This document shows, piece after piece, positions 7,611 through 14,950 of a DNA stretch of 15,833 bases; position 1 is the first letter of the stretch; each line of letters opens with the position of its first letter. The stretch comes from Synechococcales cyanobacterium PMM_0003 (GTDB taxonomy: Bacteria > Cyanobacteriota > Cyanobacteriia > Pseudanabaenales > Pseudanabaenaceae). Under the pieces are notes generated by a model. It saw only the letters and a program-made list of their open reading frames with translations, ran no database searches and had not been told where the DNA came from. The DNA lies in contig CASBRC010000289.1 in the NCBI GenBank assembly GCA_949128015.1, positions 1-15,833 of the forward strand, in the 5' to 3' direction. The position numbers and the translations under genes are program-made.

Positions 7611-7694
7611 TACAGCGTTTCGCGCTCAAACCCGAACCAGTAAAATTTTTAAAAGGGTTGCTTTGCAACCCTTTTAAAAATTTTACTGCGGTTC
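7611..7694 (+). repeat. Hairpin repeat family A, variant core
   Basis: It begins one base after the helicase stop with TACAGCGTTTCGCG, then TCAAACCCGAACCAG. A perfect 24-base stem follows (7638-7661 with 7665-7688, TTT loop, tip GGGTTGC/GCAACCC), and GGTTC closes it at 7690-7694. The left end matches the half copy at 481-529, and the terminal ACAGC motif recalls the 102-bp copies, but the core hairpin differs. The long AT-rich stem next to a stop codon could also terminate transcription. Confidence 0.75.
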
Positions 7695-7711
7695 ATCTGA
7701 TTAAAAACCCA

Positions 7712-7752
7712 AAAAAGAGAGAGTCGGCGCATCGCGCCGACTCTCTCTTTTT
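7712..7752. terminator. Terminator hairpin, repeat family C
   Basis: Perfect 19-base arms (7712-7730 and 7734-7752) with core GAGAGAGTCGGCGC, loop ATC, five A on the left and five T on the right. It is the second hairpin behind the helicase gene and separates it from the PAS gene. The core recurs in a degraded form at 14949-15000. Confidence 0.85.
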
Positions 7753-7800
7753 GATATACTATATATTGCTTAGAAAGACTGCTTAAAACATGGATGCTTT

Positions 7801-10023
7801 ATGGGAATGCGCCTTTGTCTCGAATTGATCGAAACCTCGATTCAGCAACTGCAAGAGTTAGAGCATATTGCTTTATCACCCATACCATCTACTGTTGAAA
7901 TCGAGACCAGAAATCTTAATCTCGAAAATGCTACTAATGTTTTGCGAGCTAGCTTAATAGAACTAGAAGTTTGTCAGCGATCGCTTGGTGGGGAATTAGA
8001 TCGTTATCGCGAACTTTTTGATTTTGCACCTGATGGCTATTTTGTCACCGATGCTAATGGTGATATCTCTGAAGCTAATCGTGCGGCTATGCTAATGTTT
8101 GGTTCACAACCGATTGGCAAAAACTTAGAGCAATTCGTTTATCCCTCCTATAAAGATCAATTTCAGCAACTTTTAGGACAGCTCCAAAGAGGGCAAAATA
8201 TTAAAAGTTTGGACTTTCGGATGCAGTTTCCGACAGGGCAACCTTTTGAGGCAAGTTTTACAATTATCAGCATTCGGATGCCGATCGATGGAAGAGTAAC
8301 TGGAATGCGTTGGTGGATTCAAGATATGACCCAACGCAAACAAGAACTTGATAAGTTGCAGCAGTCTCATCAGCGCCTAGAGATTCGCGTTGCCGAAATG
8401 AATGCCAAACTGAATCTAATGGATCGCCAAATTCGGGTCGAGAGAGAAGAACAAAGGCGCATTTCTCGTAACTTGACTCGCAACGAAGCCAAACTACGAG
8501 CCATGATGCAGCAATCTTCTGATATTGTGAATATTCTCGATATTGATACGACAATTCAGTATTGCAGTCCTGCTCTGTTTAAAACTTTAGGCTATATGCC
8601 CGAAGATGTGATTGGCAAGAAGTTTGTGCGCTTTATTCATCCTAATGATTTACCAATCTTTCAAGATTTTCTGACTCAATCTGTCGATACCTTGTCTGTA
8701 TCAGTGCCAATTGTCATGCGTTATCAGCACATTAATGGCGATTGGATTTATATGGAATCAGTATGTTGTAATCTTTTACAAGACCCAAATGTACAGGGTC
8801 TTGTAATCAATTCTCGCGATATTACAGAACGTAAGCGCACTGAATCAGCATTACAAGAGAGCGAACAGCGATTGGCCGCGATCGCAGCTAGTATGCCTGC
8901 AACTCTTTATCGTCTATCCATCACGCCTGAAGGGAAGGTTTCTATCCCATTTATTAGTGACGGATTAATCGATCTCGTGGGTATCCCGCCGAGATATGCG
9001 ATCTCTGCTCCATACCAATTATTAGATTTGGTTCATCCTGAAGATGTCGATCAATTTAAAGCTCTCATCAAAGCTGGTTTTGATAAGCTTGCCACTTTTC
9101 GCCATGAATTTCGAGTTATTACAATCTCTGGCGAAGTGAAATGGGTACAGAATATAACTCGCTACTATCATACGGATGCAGGAATGGTACTTGCTGATGG
9201 TGTGTGTATCGATATTAGTGAAAGAGGAGAAGCGGAATCTAGTTTACAACGCACTAATGAACTATTACGTGCCGTGATTAAGTCTGTGCCTGTGGCGATC
9301 GATATTGTAAGCCCTGAAGGGAAAGTTTTATTATGGAATGCCGCCGCAGAGAAACTATTTGCTTGGAATACTGCTGCTGTTGTTGGTCATCCTGTTCCGA
9401 GTATTCCCGAATCTCAAGCATTGGAATTACAAGCGGCGATTCTAGATACTTTAGCGGGTAGACCGCTTGATAGTTGGCCGATGACTTTTCAGCTTCGTGA
9501 TGGGAGGTGGACTAATGTGAGTCTATCGACTGTCCTTGTCCATGATCCGAATGGCAAGATTGTGGGAATATTACGGATTATTGATGAGGTTGGCGATCGC
9601 AGTTCTATCCGTACTAATGATAAATCTCTTCAGCTTCAGCAGTCTAATAGTTCGGCATTGAGCCTATCGGGTATAGATGCGATCGCAAATTATGCGACGA
9701 TCAATGCTAATACTTTGATGAATCAATACCAAATTGGTCAACGCAATTTTGCAGGGTTGAATCTGCGCGGGGCTTATTTTGTCGAAGCGAACTTAGAGCA
9801 AGCAGATTTTAGCGGTGCGGCGCTCAATGGTAGTAATTGCAGTTATGCCAATTTTCAATCTGCAAATCTACGTGGTGCAGATTTGCGTGGTGCAAACTTC
9901 CAATCTGCGGATTTACAATATGCAGATTTGCGTGGTGCAGACTTGCGCGGTGCAGACTTGCGGGATGCAAATACAAGTTCTGCAATCCTAGACGAGAGTA
10001 ATCTATTAGGTGCGCTTATCTAA
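7801..10023 (+). CDS. Four-PAS-domain sensor protein with pentapeptide repeats
   Basis: A 740-residue soluble protein. An N-terminal helical segment (1-65) is followed by PAS1 (about 66-178, FDFAPDGYFVTDANG), a coiled coil (179-232), PAS2 (about 233-344, ending GLVINSRDITERK), PAS3 (about 354-475, PAS_3 type with LVHPEDV and VKWVQN, ending DGVCIDISER) and PAS4 (about 485-597, VPVAIDIVSPEGKVLLWN). A linker leads to pentapeptide repeats (about 650-739), A-(D/N)-(L/F)-x-x units such as ADLRGADLRGADL, which should form a right-handed beta-helix. I see no kinase, GGDEF, EAL, phosphatase or DNA-binding output domain. It probably senses a ligand, light or redox state and signals by protein contact; this is inference. 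The ATG at 7801 has a weak GGATG upstream; an ATG two codons later is possible. The repeat DNA itself is highly repetitive. Confidence 0.88.
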   Translation: MGMRLCLELIETSIQQLQELEHIALSPIPSTVEIETRNLNLENATNVLRASLIELEVCQRSLGGELDRYRELFDFAPDGYFVTDANGDISEANRAAMLMFGSQPIGKNLEQFVYPSYKDQFQQLLGQLQRGQNIKSLDFRMQFPTGQPFEASFTIISIRMPIDGRVTGMRWWIQDMTQRKQELDKLQQSHQRLEIRVAEMNAKLNLMDRQIRVEREEQRRISRNLTRNEAKLRAMMQQSSDIVNILDIDTTIQYCSPALFKTLGYMPEDVIGKKFVRFIHPNDLPIFQDFLTQSVDTLSVSVPIVMRYQHINGDWIYMESVCCNLLQDPNVQGLVINSRDITERKRTESALQESEQRLAAIAASMPATLYRLSITPEGKVSIPFISDGLIDLVGIPPRYAISAPYQLLDLVHPEDVDQFKALIKAGFDKLATFRHEFRVITISGEVKWVQNITRYYHTDAGMVLADGVCIDISERGEAESSLQRTNELLRAVIKSVPVAIDIVSPEGKVLLWNAAAEKLFAWNTAAVVGHPVPSIPESQALELQAAILDTLAGRPLDSWPMTFQLRDGRWTNVSLSTVLVHDPNGKIVGILRIIDEVGDRSSIRTNDKSLQLQQSNSSALSLSGIDAIANYATINANTLMNQYQIGQRNFAGLNLRGAYFVEANLEQADFSGAALNGSNCSYANFQSANLRGADLRGANFQSADLQYADLRGADLRGADLRDANTSSAILDESNLLGALI

Positions 10024-10053
10024 AATAAATAACCCTCTTTGCAATTTTGATTT

Positions 10054-10155
10054 ACAGCAAATTGCAATCAAACCAAACCCAGATTTTTTATAAAAGCCCC
10101 GCGAAGCGGGGCTTTTATAAAAAATCTAGTGGTGGGTTTGTTCGAGATTTGCTGT
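10054..10155 (+). repeat. Hairpin repeat family A, 102-bp copy
   Basis: Same length and gapless alignment to the reverse complement of 3489-3590, with about 11 differences, three of them in the loop. The inner arms at 10081-10102 and 10106-10127 are perfect over 22 bases. One stem pair is G-C in the other copy and A-T here, changed on both sides. The outer arms are less perfect than in the first copy (GATTTGCTGT on the right). It starts about 30 bases after the PAS gene stop and may terminate that transcript. Confidence 0.85.
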
Positions 10156-10190
10156 AAGTTGCATAAAAAATAATTTTTTTATGCAACTTA
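10155..10190. terminator. Terminator hairpin between convergent genes
   Basis: Perfect 16-base arms, TAAGTTGCATAAAAAA (10155-10170) and complement (10175-10190), with a four-base loop. It is AT-rich and overlaps both the end of the 102-bp repeat and the stop codon of the M50 homologue, so it probably ends the minus-strand transcript. Confidence 0.65.
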
Positions 10191-11759
10191 TGGAAGTAGC
10201 CCAGCACCACTACCAATGCCCAAACGTTCCGCAACGCTAGAGGTAATTGGCAGCAAAGTAATCAACATCCAGAAAAGTGCGACTACACCCAAAGCCTCGC
10301 GATCGCCATCAAGTTCTGAAAGTTCATTGAGCATTGGACGTTCCAAATCTCGCAGTAGAATTAGTACTACGCCTCCCCAGTAGAGTGCTAGTGGATTGAT
10401 CACTGTCGCAATCACTAGAAAAATCAGCGTTAAAACCGTTGTCCAACTTGCAGTCCTTCGTCCATAAATAGATTGCACAATCCGACCACCATCTAACTGA
10501 CCTGCGGGCATTAAATTTAAAGCGGTGATCACTGAACCAAGCCAACCTAGAACGACTAAGGGATGAATCGAGATAAAACTATTGTGTAATGCATCGCCAA
10601 GGAATAGCTTTGCTAAGGTTCCAGCCAGTACCGAAGCTTGGAAAATCTGACTAGGAATATCAATACTACCCATCCCCGTCGCAGACAAGCGCAAACCCAC
10701 AAGTAGCAATAACAAAGATAACAATCCACTTGCCAATGCTGGTGCGATCGCAATATCAAATAGAGCAATTCGATTTGGTAATGGCGAAGAAACCCGACTG
10801 AATGCACCGAAAGAGCCTAACTGCGATGAAGGCAAGAGAAATGGCAAACTCATCTTTACCTTATATTCTTTTGCCGTTAGCCGCATGGCTAACTCACGCA
10901 CACCTAAAATTGCGCCAATACCAAGAGCAAAAGGTAATCCTACTAAATATTCTTCAGGAGCTTGCACCACAGGAATACCCGCAACTAATGCACCTAGGTT
11001 CAAAGCTGTATAGCCATTCGCTACGATCAACACCGCAATTAATACTTTTTGAGCAATCGTATTGTTATCGGTAAAACTAGCTCGGCTAGGTAACACAATC
11101 ACCACAGGCTTACGATCTTGACCTTCCACCAAAAAGAGATTGTATTTATCGCCAAGGCGATCGCTAAGGGATTTAGTTAAGCGCTCATGAACGACATCAG
11201 GTTCACCACGCAAGTTACCCTTAAAAATCGCGCCCTCTTGATAGGGAATAGTTTCAGTGACGTAATAGGTTTCAATTCCAAAAATACCCTGCATCATCTT
11301 CATCTCTTCCACAGGAACAGCCTTAAAAAGTTTTAGCTGAGTCTTGCCCTGAGACATTGCCAAGGCAAGTGGAGTTTTAACCTGTGCATCATTATTAGGC
11401 GAACTATTTGAAGAATTAGGCTGATTAATACCATTTGCTTCGAGATCCTGTTTGAGATCCTGTTTAAGTTTCTGCTCAAGCGTCGATCTTTCCGCCGCCG
11501 CAGCTTTGCGTAATTGATTGCTAATCGCTACATAGGCGATCGTAGAACCAAGCAATAGGAATAATAGCGTTGTAAAATTTATAAAAACACCTGACACAAA
11601 CAAACCAAAGTAAACCAACCAAGGCGACATAAGAGCTACAAATTGTAGCCAAGACAGTAACCCAAGCTTGCCAAATTGGCGGGAACGGAAATATCCCCAA
11701 CCAAGCAAAGCAAGGGTGAGTATAAATACGGTGATTGGAAGAAATGGTGTTGATATCAT
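10188..11759 (-). CDS. M50 site-2-protease homologue, probable pseudoprotease
   Basis: A 523-residue polytopic membrane protein of the M50/EGY type. Two N-terminal membrane helices (8-22, 38-80), a charged coiled and Asn/Ser-rich linker (85-128) and a soluble domain (about 140-228) precede the membrane core. The core keeps SLPFLLPSSQLGSFGAF (304-320), PNRIALFDIAIAP (328-340) and NLMPAGQLDGGRI (415-427), which supplies the third metal ligand Asp423. The first zinc motif HExxH is RELAM at 288-292: Glu289 is kept but both His are lost (Arg288, Met292). Normal EGY/S2P proteins read HELGH here. Plant EGY3 likewise lacks the motif. It therefore probably cannot bind zinc and may act as a non-catalytic membrane chaperone or competitor of active S2P enzymes. 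The ATG at 11759 starts a plausible signal-anchor helix. The gene is intact. Confidence 0.87.
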   Translation of the reverse strand: MISTPFLPITVFILTLALLGWGYFRSRQFGKLGLLSWLQFVALMSPWLVYFGLFVSGVFINFTTLLFLLLGSTIAYVAISNQLRKAAAAERSTLEQKLKQDLKQDLEANGINQPNSSNSSPNNDAQVKTPLALAMSQGKTQLKLFKAVPVEEMKMMQGIFGIETYYVTETIPYQEGAIFKGNLRGEPDVVHERLTKSLSDRLGDKYNLFLVEGQDRKPVVIVLPSRASFTDNNTIAQKVLIAVLIVANGYTALNLGALVAGIPVVQAPEEYLVGLPFALGIGAILGVRELAMRLTAKEYKVKMSLPFLLPSSQLGSFGAFSRVSSPLPNRIALFDIAIAPALASGLLSLLLLLVGLRLSATGMGSIDIPSQIFQASVLAGTLAKLFLGDALHNSFISIHPLVVLGWLGSVITALNLMPAGQLDGGRIVQSIYGRRTASWTTVLTLIFLVIATVINPLALYWGGVVLILLRDLERPMLNELSELDGDREALGVVALFWMLITLLPITSSVAERLGIGSGAGLLP

Positions 11760-12054
11760 AAAAATAAATTACAGAAATCCTAGGAATTCTTGACGAAAAG
11801 CCACAATTCTCTACAATTTCTGAGTAGTTTGGCGGTGTTCTATATATCCACTTTAGCGACAAACCGTAAACTAATGTCCAGAAAGTTTTTAAAAACTTGC
11901 ATAGATTTATGTCAGCGCCAAGTATTGTAATATGAGACTATATGAAATCAACGGTAAACACATAGATTAACTGTGGATTTGCAAAAGCTTTTCTAAATGT
12001 TTTTATAAAAGCGATCGCGTCGGTCATGTCAAGACAATTTGAGGTAAGGGCAAC
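11760..12054. other. Divergent spacer between M50 homologue and cysA
   Basis: AT-rich spacer of 295 bases that must hold promoters for both divergent genes. I see no hairpin repeat, RNA gene or coding frame with support. GAGGTAAGG just before the cysA GTG is a good ribosome site. A HIP1 site lies at about 12011-12018. Confidence 0.5.
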
Positions 12055-13074
12055 GTGGGCATTGTTGTAGAAAATGTAGTTAAGAGGTTTGGTGATTTTT
12101 TAGCCCTAGACAACATCAATCTTGAGGTCAAAACTGGCTCATTGGTTGCGTTACTGGGTCCATCTGGATCAGGTAAATCTACCCTATTAAGATTGATCGC
12201 AGGTTTAGAAACCCCCGATCGCGGCAAAATTTTTCTGACTGGCAAGGATGCCACCGATCAAGATGTACGCGATCGCAATATTGGCTTTGTGTTTCAGCAT
12301 TATGCCCTTTTCAAGCATATGAACATCCGCAAAAATATTGCCTTCGGTTTAGAAATTCGCAAAGAACCGAAAGCCAAAATTGCCGATCGCGTCGAAGAAT
12401 TGCTAGAACTAGTCCAACTCAAAGGCTTAGGCAATCGCTATCCGTCACAGCTATCAGGCGGACAACGCCAACGAGTCGCCCTTGCCCGCGCCCTCGCCGT
12501 CCAACCCAGTGTGTTGCTATTAGATGAGCCATTTGGAGCCTTGGATGCCAAAGTCCGAAAAGAATTACGCGCATGGCTGCGCCGACTCCATGATGAAGTA
12601 CATGTGACCACTGTATTTGTCACCCACGACCAAGAAGAAGCGATGGAAGTATCGGACGAAATCGTGGTGATGAATAAAGGTCAAATTGAGCAAATAGGCA
12701 CACCTGCTGAAGTTTACGACAATCCCGCTACGCCTTTTGTGATGAGCTTTATTGGTCCTGTGAATGTACTTCCTGCTCGTCGCGATCGCACTAGCGAATT
12801 TCATCAAATTCATAAACACAATAGTGATGTTTATATACGTCCCCGCGACATTCATATCGAAACTGAGACAACTAGCACTTCAATATCCGCAAGAATTACT
12901 AGATTGATCCATTTGGGTTGGGAAGTTCAAGCTGAATTAGTACTAGGCGATGGACAGGTTTTAACAGCACACCTGACTCGCGAGCGTTTTGATGAGTTAA
13001 AGTTGCAACCACAGCAATATGTTCATATCGAACCCAAAGAGGCTAAGTCATTCCCGCTTGATTATTCGATCTAG
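12055..13074 (+). CDS. cysA: Sulfate/thiosulfate ABC transporter ATP-binding protein CysA
   Basis: A 339-residue ABC ATPase. Walker [10 protein letters not shown] (35-43), Q-loop Gln81, signature LSGGQ (133-137), Walker B LLLDEP (154-159), D-loop GALDAK and His191 of the switch are all present. The stretch [13 protein letters not shown] after the ATPase core and the C-terminal TOBE-like region (RPRDIHIE, then a final strand-rich segment) are typical of CysA rather than of sugar or spermidine importers. CysA powers sulfate and thiosulfate uptake with the membrane pair CysT/CysW and a periplasmic binding protein. None of these partners is adjacent, so the gene is solitary here and followed by its own terminator. 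The GTG start is supported by GAGGTAAGG upstream. Substrate assignment rests on family resemblance; molybdate or another oxyanion is a less likely alternative. Confidence 0.88.
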   Translation: MGIVVENVVKRFGDFLALDNINLEVKTGSLVALLGPSGSGKSTLLRLIAGLETPDRGKIFLTGKDATDQDVRDRNIGFVFQHYALFKHMNIRKNIAFGLEIRKEPKAKIADRVEELLELVQLKGLGNRYPSQLSGGQRQRVALARALAVQPSVLLLDEPFGALDAKVRKELRAWLRRLHDEVHVTTVFVTHDQEEAMEVSDEIVVMNKGQIEQIGTPAEVYDNPATPFVMSFIGPVNVLPARRDRTSEFHQIHKHNSDVYIRPRDIHIETETTSTSISARITRLIHLGWEVQAELVLGDGQVLTAHLTRERFDELKLQPQQYVHIEPKEAKSFPLDYSI

Positions 13075-13080
13075 CACAAA

Positions 13081-13106
13081 CAAAAATAAGAACACTCTTA
13101 TTTTTG
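13081..13106 (+). terminator. Terminator hairpin after cysA
   Basis: Perfect 11-base arms CAAAAATAAGA (13081-13091) and complement (13096-13106), loop ACAC, followed by a T-rich stretch, seven bases past the cysA stop. Confidence 0.65.
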
Positions 13107-13138
13107 AGTTTTAAAAGCTAACACTAAAAAAAATTTGG

Positions 13139-13170
13139 TATAAACTAGGAATTAGATGTTACTAAAGGAG
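13139..13170 (+). promoter_or_regulatory. Possible -10 element and ribosome site of small secreted protein gene
   Basis: TATAAA at 13139-13144, preceded by GG, could be a -10 element, but no convincing -35 box lies upstream. The ribosome site AAAGGAG at 13164-13170, eight bases before the ATG at 13179, is strong and fixes that start. Confidence 0.35.
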
Positions 13171-13178
13171 CTAAAACT

Positions 13179-13505
13179 ATGATTTTCAAAACTATTTCTC
13201 TGGTCGCCATGAGTTTTGTCTCAGCTAGCATATTTGCCTCGGCTGGTGCGATCGCCCAAATAGCTCCCGCGCCAACCCTATCTGAGCAAACCTTACGTGA
13301 CGCGCAACAACAAGAGAGAGGCTCACTTAGTGTCGGTGGTAGTAACCTCAACTTATTGCAACTAATTAATAATATCAACCTTGCTGGCGGCAAATCTGCC
13401 GATCAGTTTCGAGCAAGTCAAGCCGAATCCCTTGACGAGGCTGTTACTAATTTTAGGGATCAACAACGTCGCGAGATTAAAATTTCTATTCCCAGCAATC
13501 AATAA
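13179..13505 (+). CDS. Small secreted hypothetical protein (108 aa)
   Basis: A 108-residue protein with a standard Sec signal peptide (MIFKTISLVAMSF, then an Ala/Ser-rich core, likely cut after AGAIAQ near residue 27). The mature part of about 80 residues is polar. It contains a glutamine-rich helix (LRDAQQQERGSL), an Asn/Leu segment (NLNLLQLINNINLAGG) and a charged helix ending in REIKISIPSNQ. No domain is recognised. It is probably periplasmic or exported; no Cys is present, so it is not a lipoprotein. It has a very good ribosome site. It is convergent with the TPR gene and shares a strong hairpin terminator with it. Confidence 0.7.
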   Translation: MIFKTISLVAMSFVSASIFASAGAIAQIAPAPTLSEQTLRDAQQQERGSLSVGGSNLNLLQLINNINLAGGKSADQFRASQAESLDEAVTNFRDQQRREIKISIPSNQ

Positions 13506-13527
13506 AAAAGAAGCGGCGATCGCGCTC

Positions 13528-13576
13528 TTTGAAATAGATATATGCGTCGCTTTGCGACGCATATATCTATTTCAAA
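13528..13576. terminator. Long bidirectional terminator hairpin
   Basis: Perfect 23-base arms (13528-13550 and 13554-13576) with tip TGCGTCGC/GCGACGCA and a TTT loop. The right arm overlaps the last codons and TAG stop of the TPR gene, so the palindrome is partly coding (Thr-Leu-Lys-stop). It lies between convergent genes and can terminate both. Confidence 0.85.
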
Positions 13577-14364
13577 GTCAAAAACTTTTCGAGCGCTGTG
13601 GCTAGTGATGGCGGCCAACGGCGAATATTTTTTACCCAATTAATATCTCCATAGCGCGGATCGAGATTTGTCACCGAAACCCAGTTGCTTTCGGCTTCAC
13701 CTTGTTTTTTATCTGCCCAAAGCGCCGCAGTCAGAGCAGCACGCACATCTGTAAAGTTCGGATATTTGCGTAATATATTTTTCATCGCCTTGATTGCTTC
13801 ATCGCTTTTACCAACTTGATATAACGCGATCGCATTATTGCCAAAGGCAGTACTAAAGCGCGAGTTGACATTCATCGCCGTTTGATAATCGGCGATCGCA
13901 TCTTCCCATTTGCCTAAACCTGCTTTAGCATTTCCCCGATTGTTATAGGCGGCTGCGTCTTTCGGATCAATTGCTAAAACGCGATCGTAATCTGCGATCG
14001 CATCTTCCCATTTGCCCAAACTTTCTAGCGCCGCACCACGATTAAGATAAGGATCTGGAAAATTGGGAGCAAGCTCTACGGATTTATTATAGTCGGCAAG
14101 AGCCGCTTCTGGAAGATTTTGGCTCATTTTCGAGTTGCCCCGATTGCTCCAACCTGCGGCATTTTCAGGATAGAGCTTGATTAAATCAGTCCAATAACCT
14201 TCGGCGGCTATAAATTCACCTGCATCCGTGGCAGCAAAGGCTTTTTTGACTAACGCATCAAGTTGATTTGATTCGGCATCAGTAATATTGATTTGGGCTT
14301 GTACTACTGATGCAGGATTTAAAAGTAAAAACAAGGCAAGAAAAACTGCAAATAGCGATCGCAT
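13567..14364 (-). CDS. Secreted/lumenal TPR-repeat protein
   Basis: A 265-residue protein with a signal peptide (MRSLFAVFLALFLLLNPASV, cut near VQAQ), then about five tetratricopeptide repeats between residues 35 and 235. The best are AAGWSNRGNSKMSQNLPEAA, PYLNRGAALESLGKWEDAIA and AYNNRGNAKAGLGKWEDAIA. The ending INWVKNIRRWPPSLATALEKF is a family-like tail that I associate with cyanobacterial and chloroplast TPR proteins, suggesting a thylakoid-lumen or periplasmic location. TPR proteins bind other proteins, often as assembly factors; the partner is unknown. The codons of two neighbouring repeats are nearly identical over 23 bases (13892-13914 and 13994-14016, both with a HIP1 site), a sign of recent repeat duplication or conversion. 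No clear ribosome site precedes the ATG at 14364. Confidence 0.83.
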   Translation of the reverse strand: MRSLFAVFLALFLLLNPASVVQAQINITDAESNQLDALVKKAFAATDAGEFIAAEGYWTDLIKLYPENAAGWSNRGNSKMSQNLPEAALADYNKSVELAPNFPDPYLNRGAALESLGKWEDAIADYDRVLAIDPKDAAAYNNRGNAKAGLGKWEDAIADYQTAMNVNSRFSTAFGNNAIALYQVGKSDEAIKAMKNILRKYPNFTDVRAALTAALWADKKQGEAESNWVSVTNLDPRYGDINWVKNIRRWPPSLATALEKFLTLK

Positions 14365-14421
14365 GGGTATTAGGTATGTAAGTTTTGGTTAGATATAGAA
14401 ATTAAGAAGTCGATCCGATCT

Positions 14422-14517
14422 GATAGACCTCATCCTAAACCAGATACAAATAAGTTAACAGTTAGAGACATACGTGATTTTCTAGAAAGGGCAGGAGTAA
14501 CACCAGACCAAGAATGA
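14422..14517 (+). pseudogene. hicA toxin gene remnant (C-terminal part only)
   Basis: In frame 1, bases 14422-14517 encode DRPHPKPDTNKLTVRDIRDF then LERAGVTPDQE and a stop. This matches the C-terminal third of HicA toxins of the kind paired with a downstream RHH-type HicB (RPHP..., then V-R-D-(I/V)-R-x-F-L-x-x-A-G-V). The N-terminal double-stranded-RNA-binding fold with its catalytic His is absent: upstream, the same frame reads unrelated residues (VCKFWLDIEIKKSIRS) and hits TAG at 14371. There is no suitable start codon. The breakpoint lies near 14420, just upstream of the divergent TPR gene. It is followed 85 bases later by an intact hicB. Confidence 0.65.
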
Positions 14518-14602
14518 CAAGTTAGAAAAAGTTGAAGAAATAGGGGCAAGATGTAAATTGTCCCATCCTTAAATTATATAAATTACAAAAGGACTGGAAA
14601 AA

Positions 14603-14950
14603 ATGAACACTCTTAATTACAAAGGATATACAGGCGATATAGAGATTGATGACGATGCAAATATTTTGCATGGTCGAGTTTTGAACCTCAAAGCTGTTAT
14701 TACTTTTGAGGGTACAACTGTTGAAGAAATCAAGGAAGCCTTCAAAGAATCTATTGATGTTTATCTAGAAGTTTGTGCTGAACTTGGTAATGAGCCTGAA
14801 AAGTCTTTTTCGGGTAAATTGCCTTTTCGGACTACACCCGATCATCACCGATTAATTCATCTTGCATCTACTAAAGTCGGTAAAAGCATAAATGCATGGA
14901 TGGATGAGGTACTTACGCAGACAGCTAAGCAAATAATTCATAACAATTAA
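14603..14950 (+). CDS. hicB: HicB-family antitoxin, orphan
   Basis: A 115-residue HicB antitoxin. The N-terminal HicB fold starts NTLNYKGYTGDIEIDDDANI and continues with LHGRVLNLKAVITFEGTTVE and FKESIDVYLEVCAELG. The C-terminal ribbon-helix-helix DNA-binding part is PEKSFSGKLPFRTTPDHHRL, then HLASTKVGKSINAWMDEVL. HicB normally neutralises the HicA mRNA interferase and represses the hicAB promoter. Here the toxin partner upstream is reduced to a fragment, so this antitoxin may be a relic, may act as an anti-toxin against a HicA elsewhere, or may serve as a repressor. GGACTGG lies before the ATG. A family C hairpin begins at its stop codon. Confidence 0.85.
   Translation: MNTLNYKGYTGDIEIDDDANILHGRVLNLKAVITFEGTTVEEIKEAFKESIDVYLEVCAELGNEPEKSFSGKLPFRTTPDHHRLIHLASTKVGKSINAWMDEVLTQTAKQIIHNN

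Noticed and set aside
9750..10020. Tandem DNA repeat (GGTGCAGA-type units)
   Set aside because: The periodicity of about 15 bases is explained by codons of the pentapeptide repeats, so it is not a separate minisatellite or CRISPR array.
10802..11074. Plus-strand frame of 90 codons opposite the M50 homologue
   Set aside because: It lies wholly inside a well-supported membrane protein gene on the other strand and its translation shows no family features.
11521..11862. Minus-strand frame of 113 codons overlapping the start of the M50 homologue
   Set aside because: Overlaps the N-terminal membrane segments in another frame; Tyr/Phe/Cys-rich composition is typical of a shadow of a hydrophobic gene.
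14365..14421. N-terminal part of HicA in a shifted frame
   Set aside because: I found no residues resembling the HicA double-stranded-RNA-binding fold in this short stretch, so a simple frameshift cannot restore the toxin; a deletion is the better explanation.
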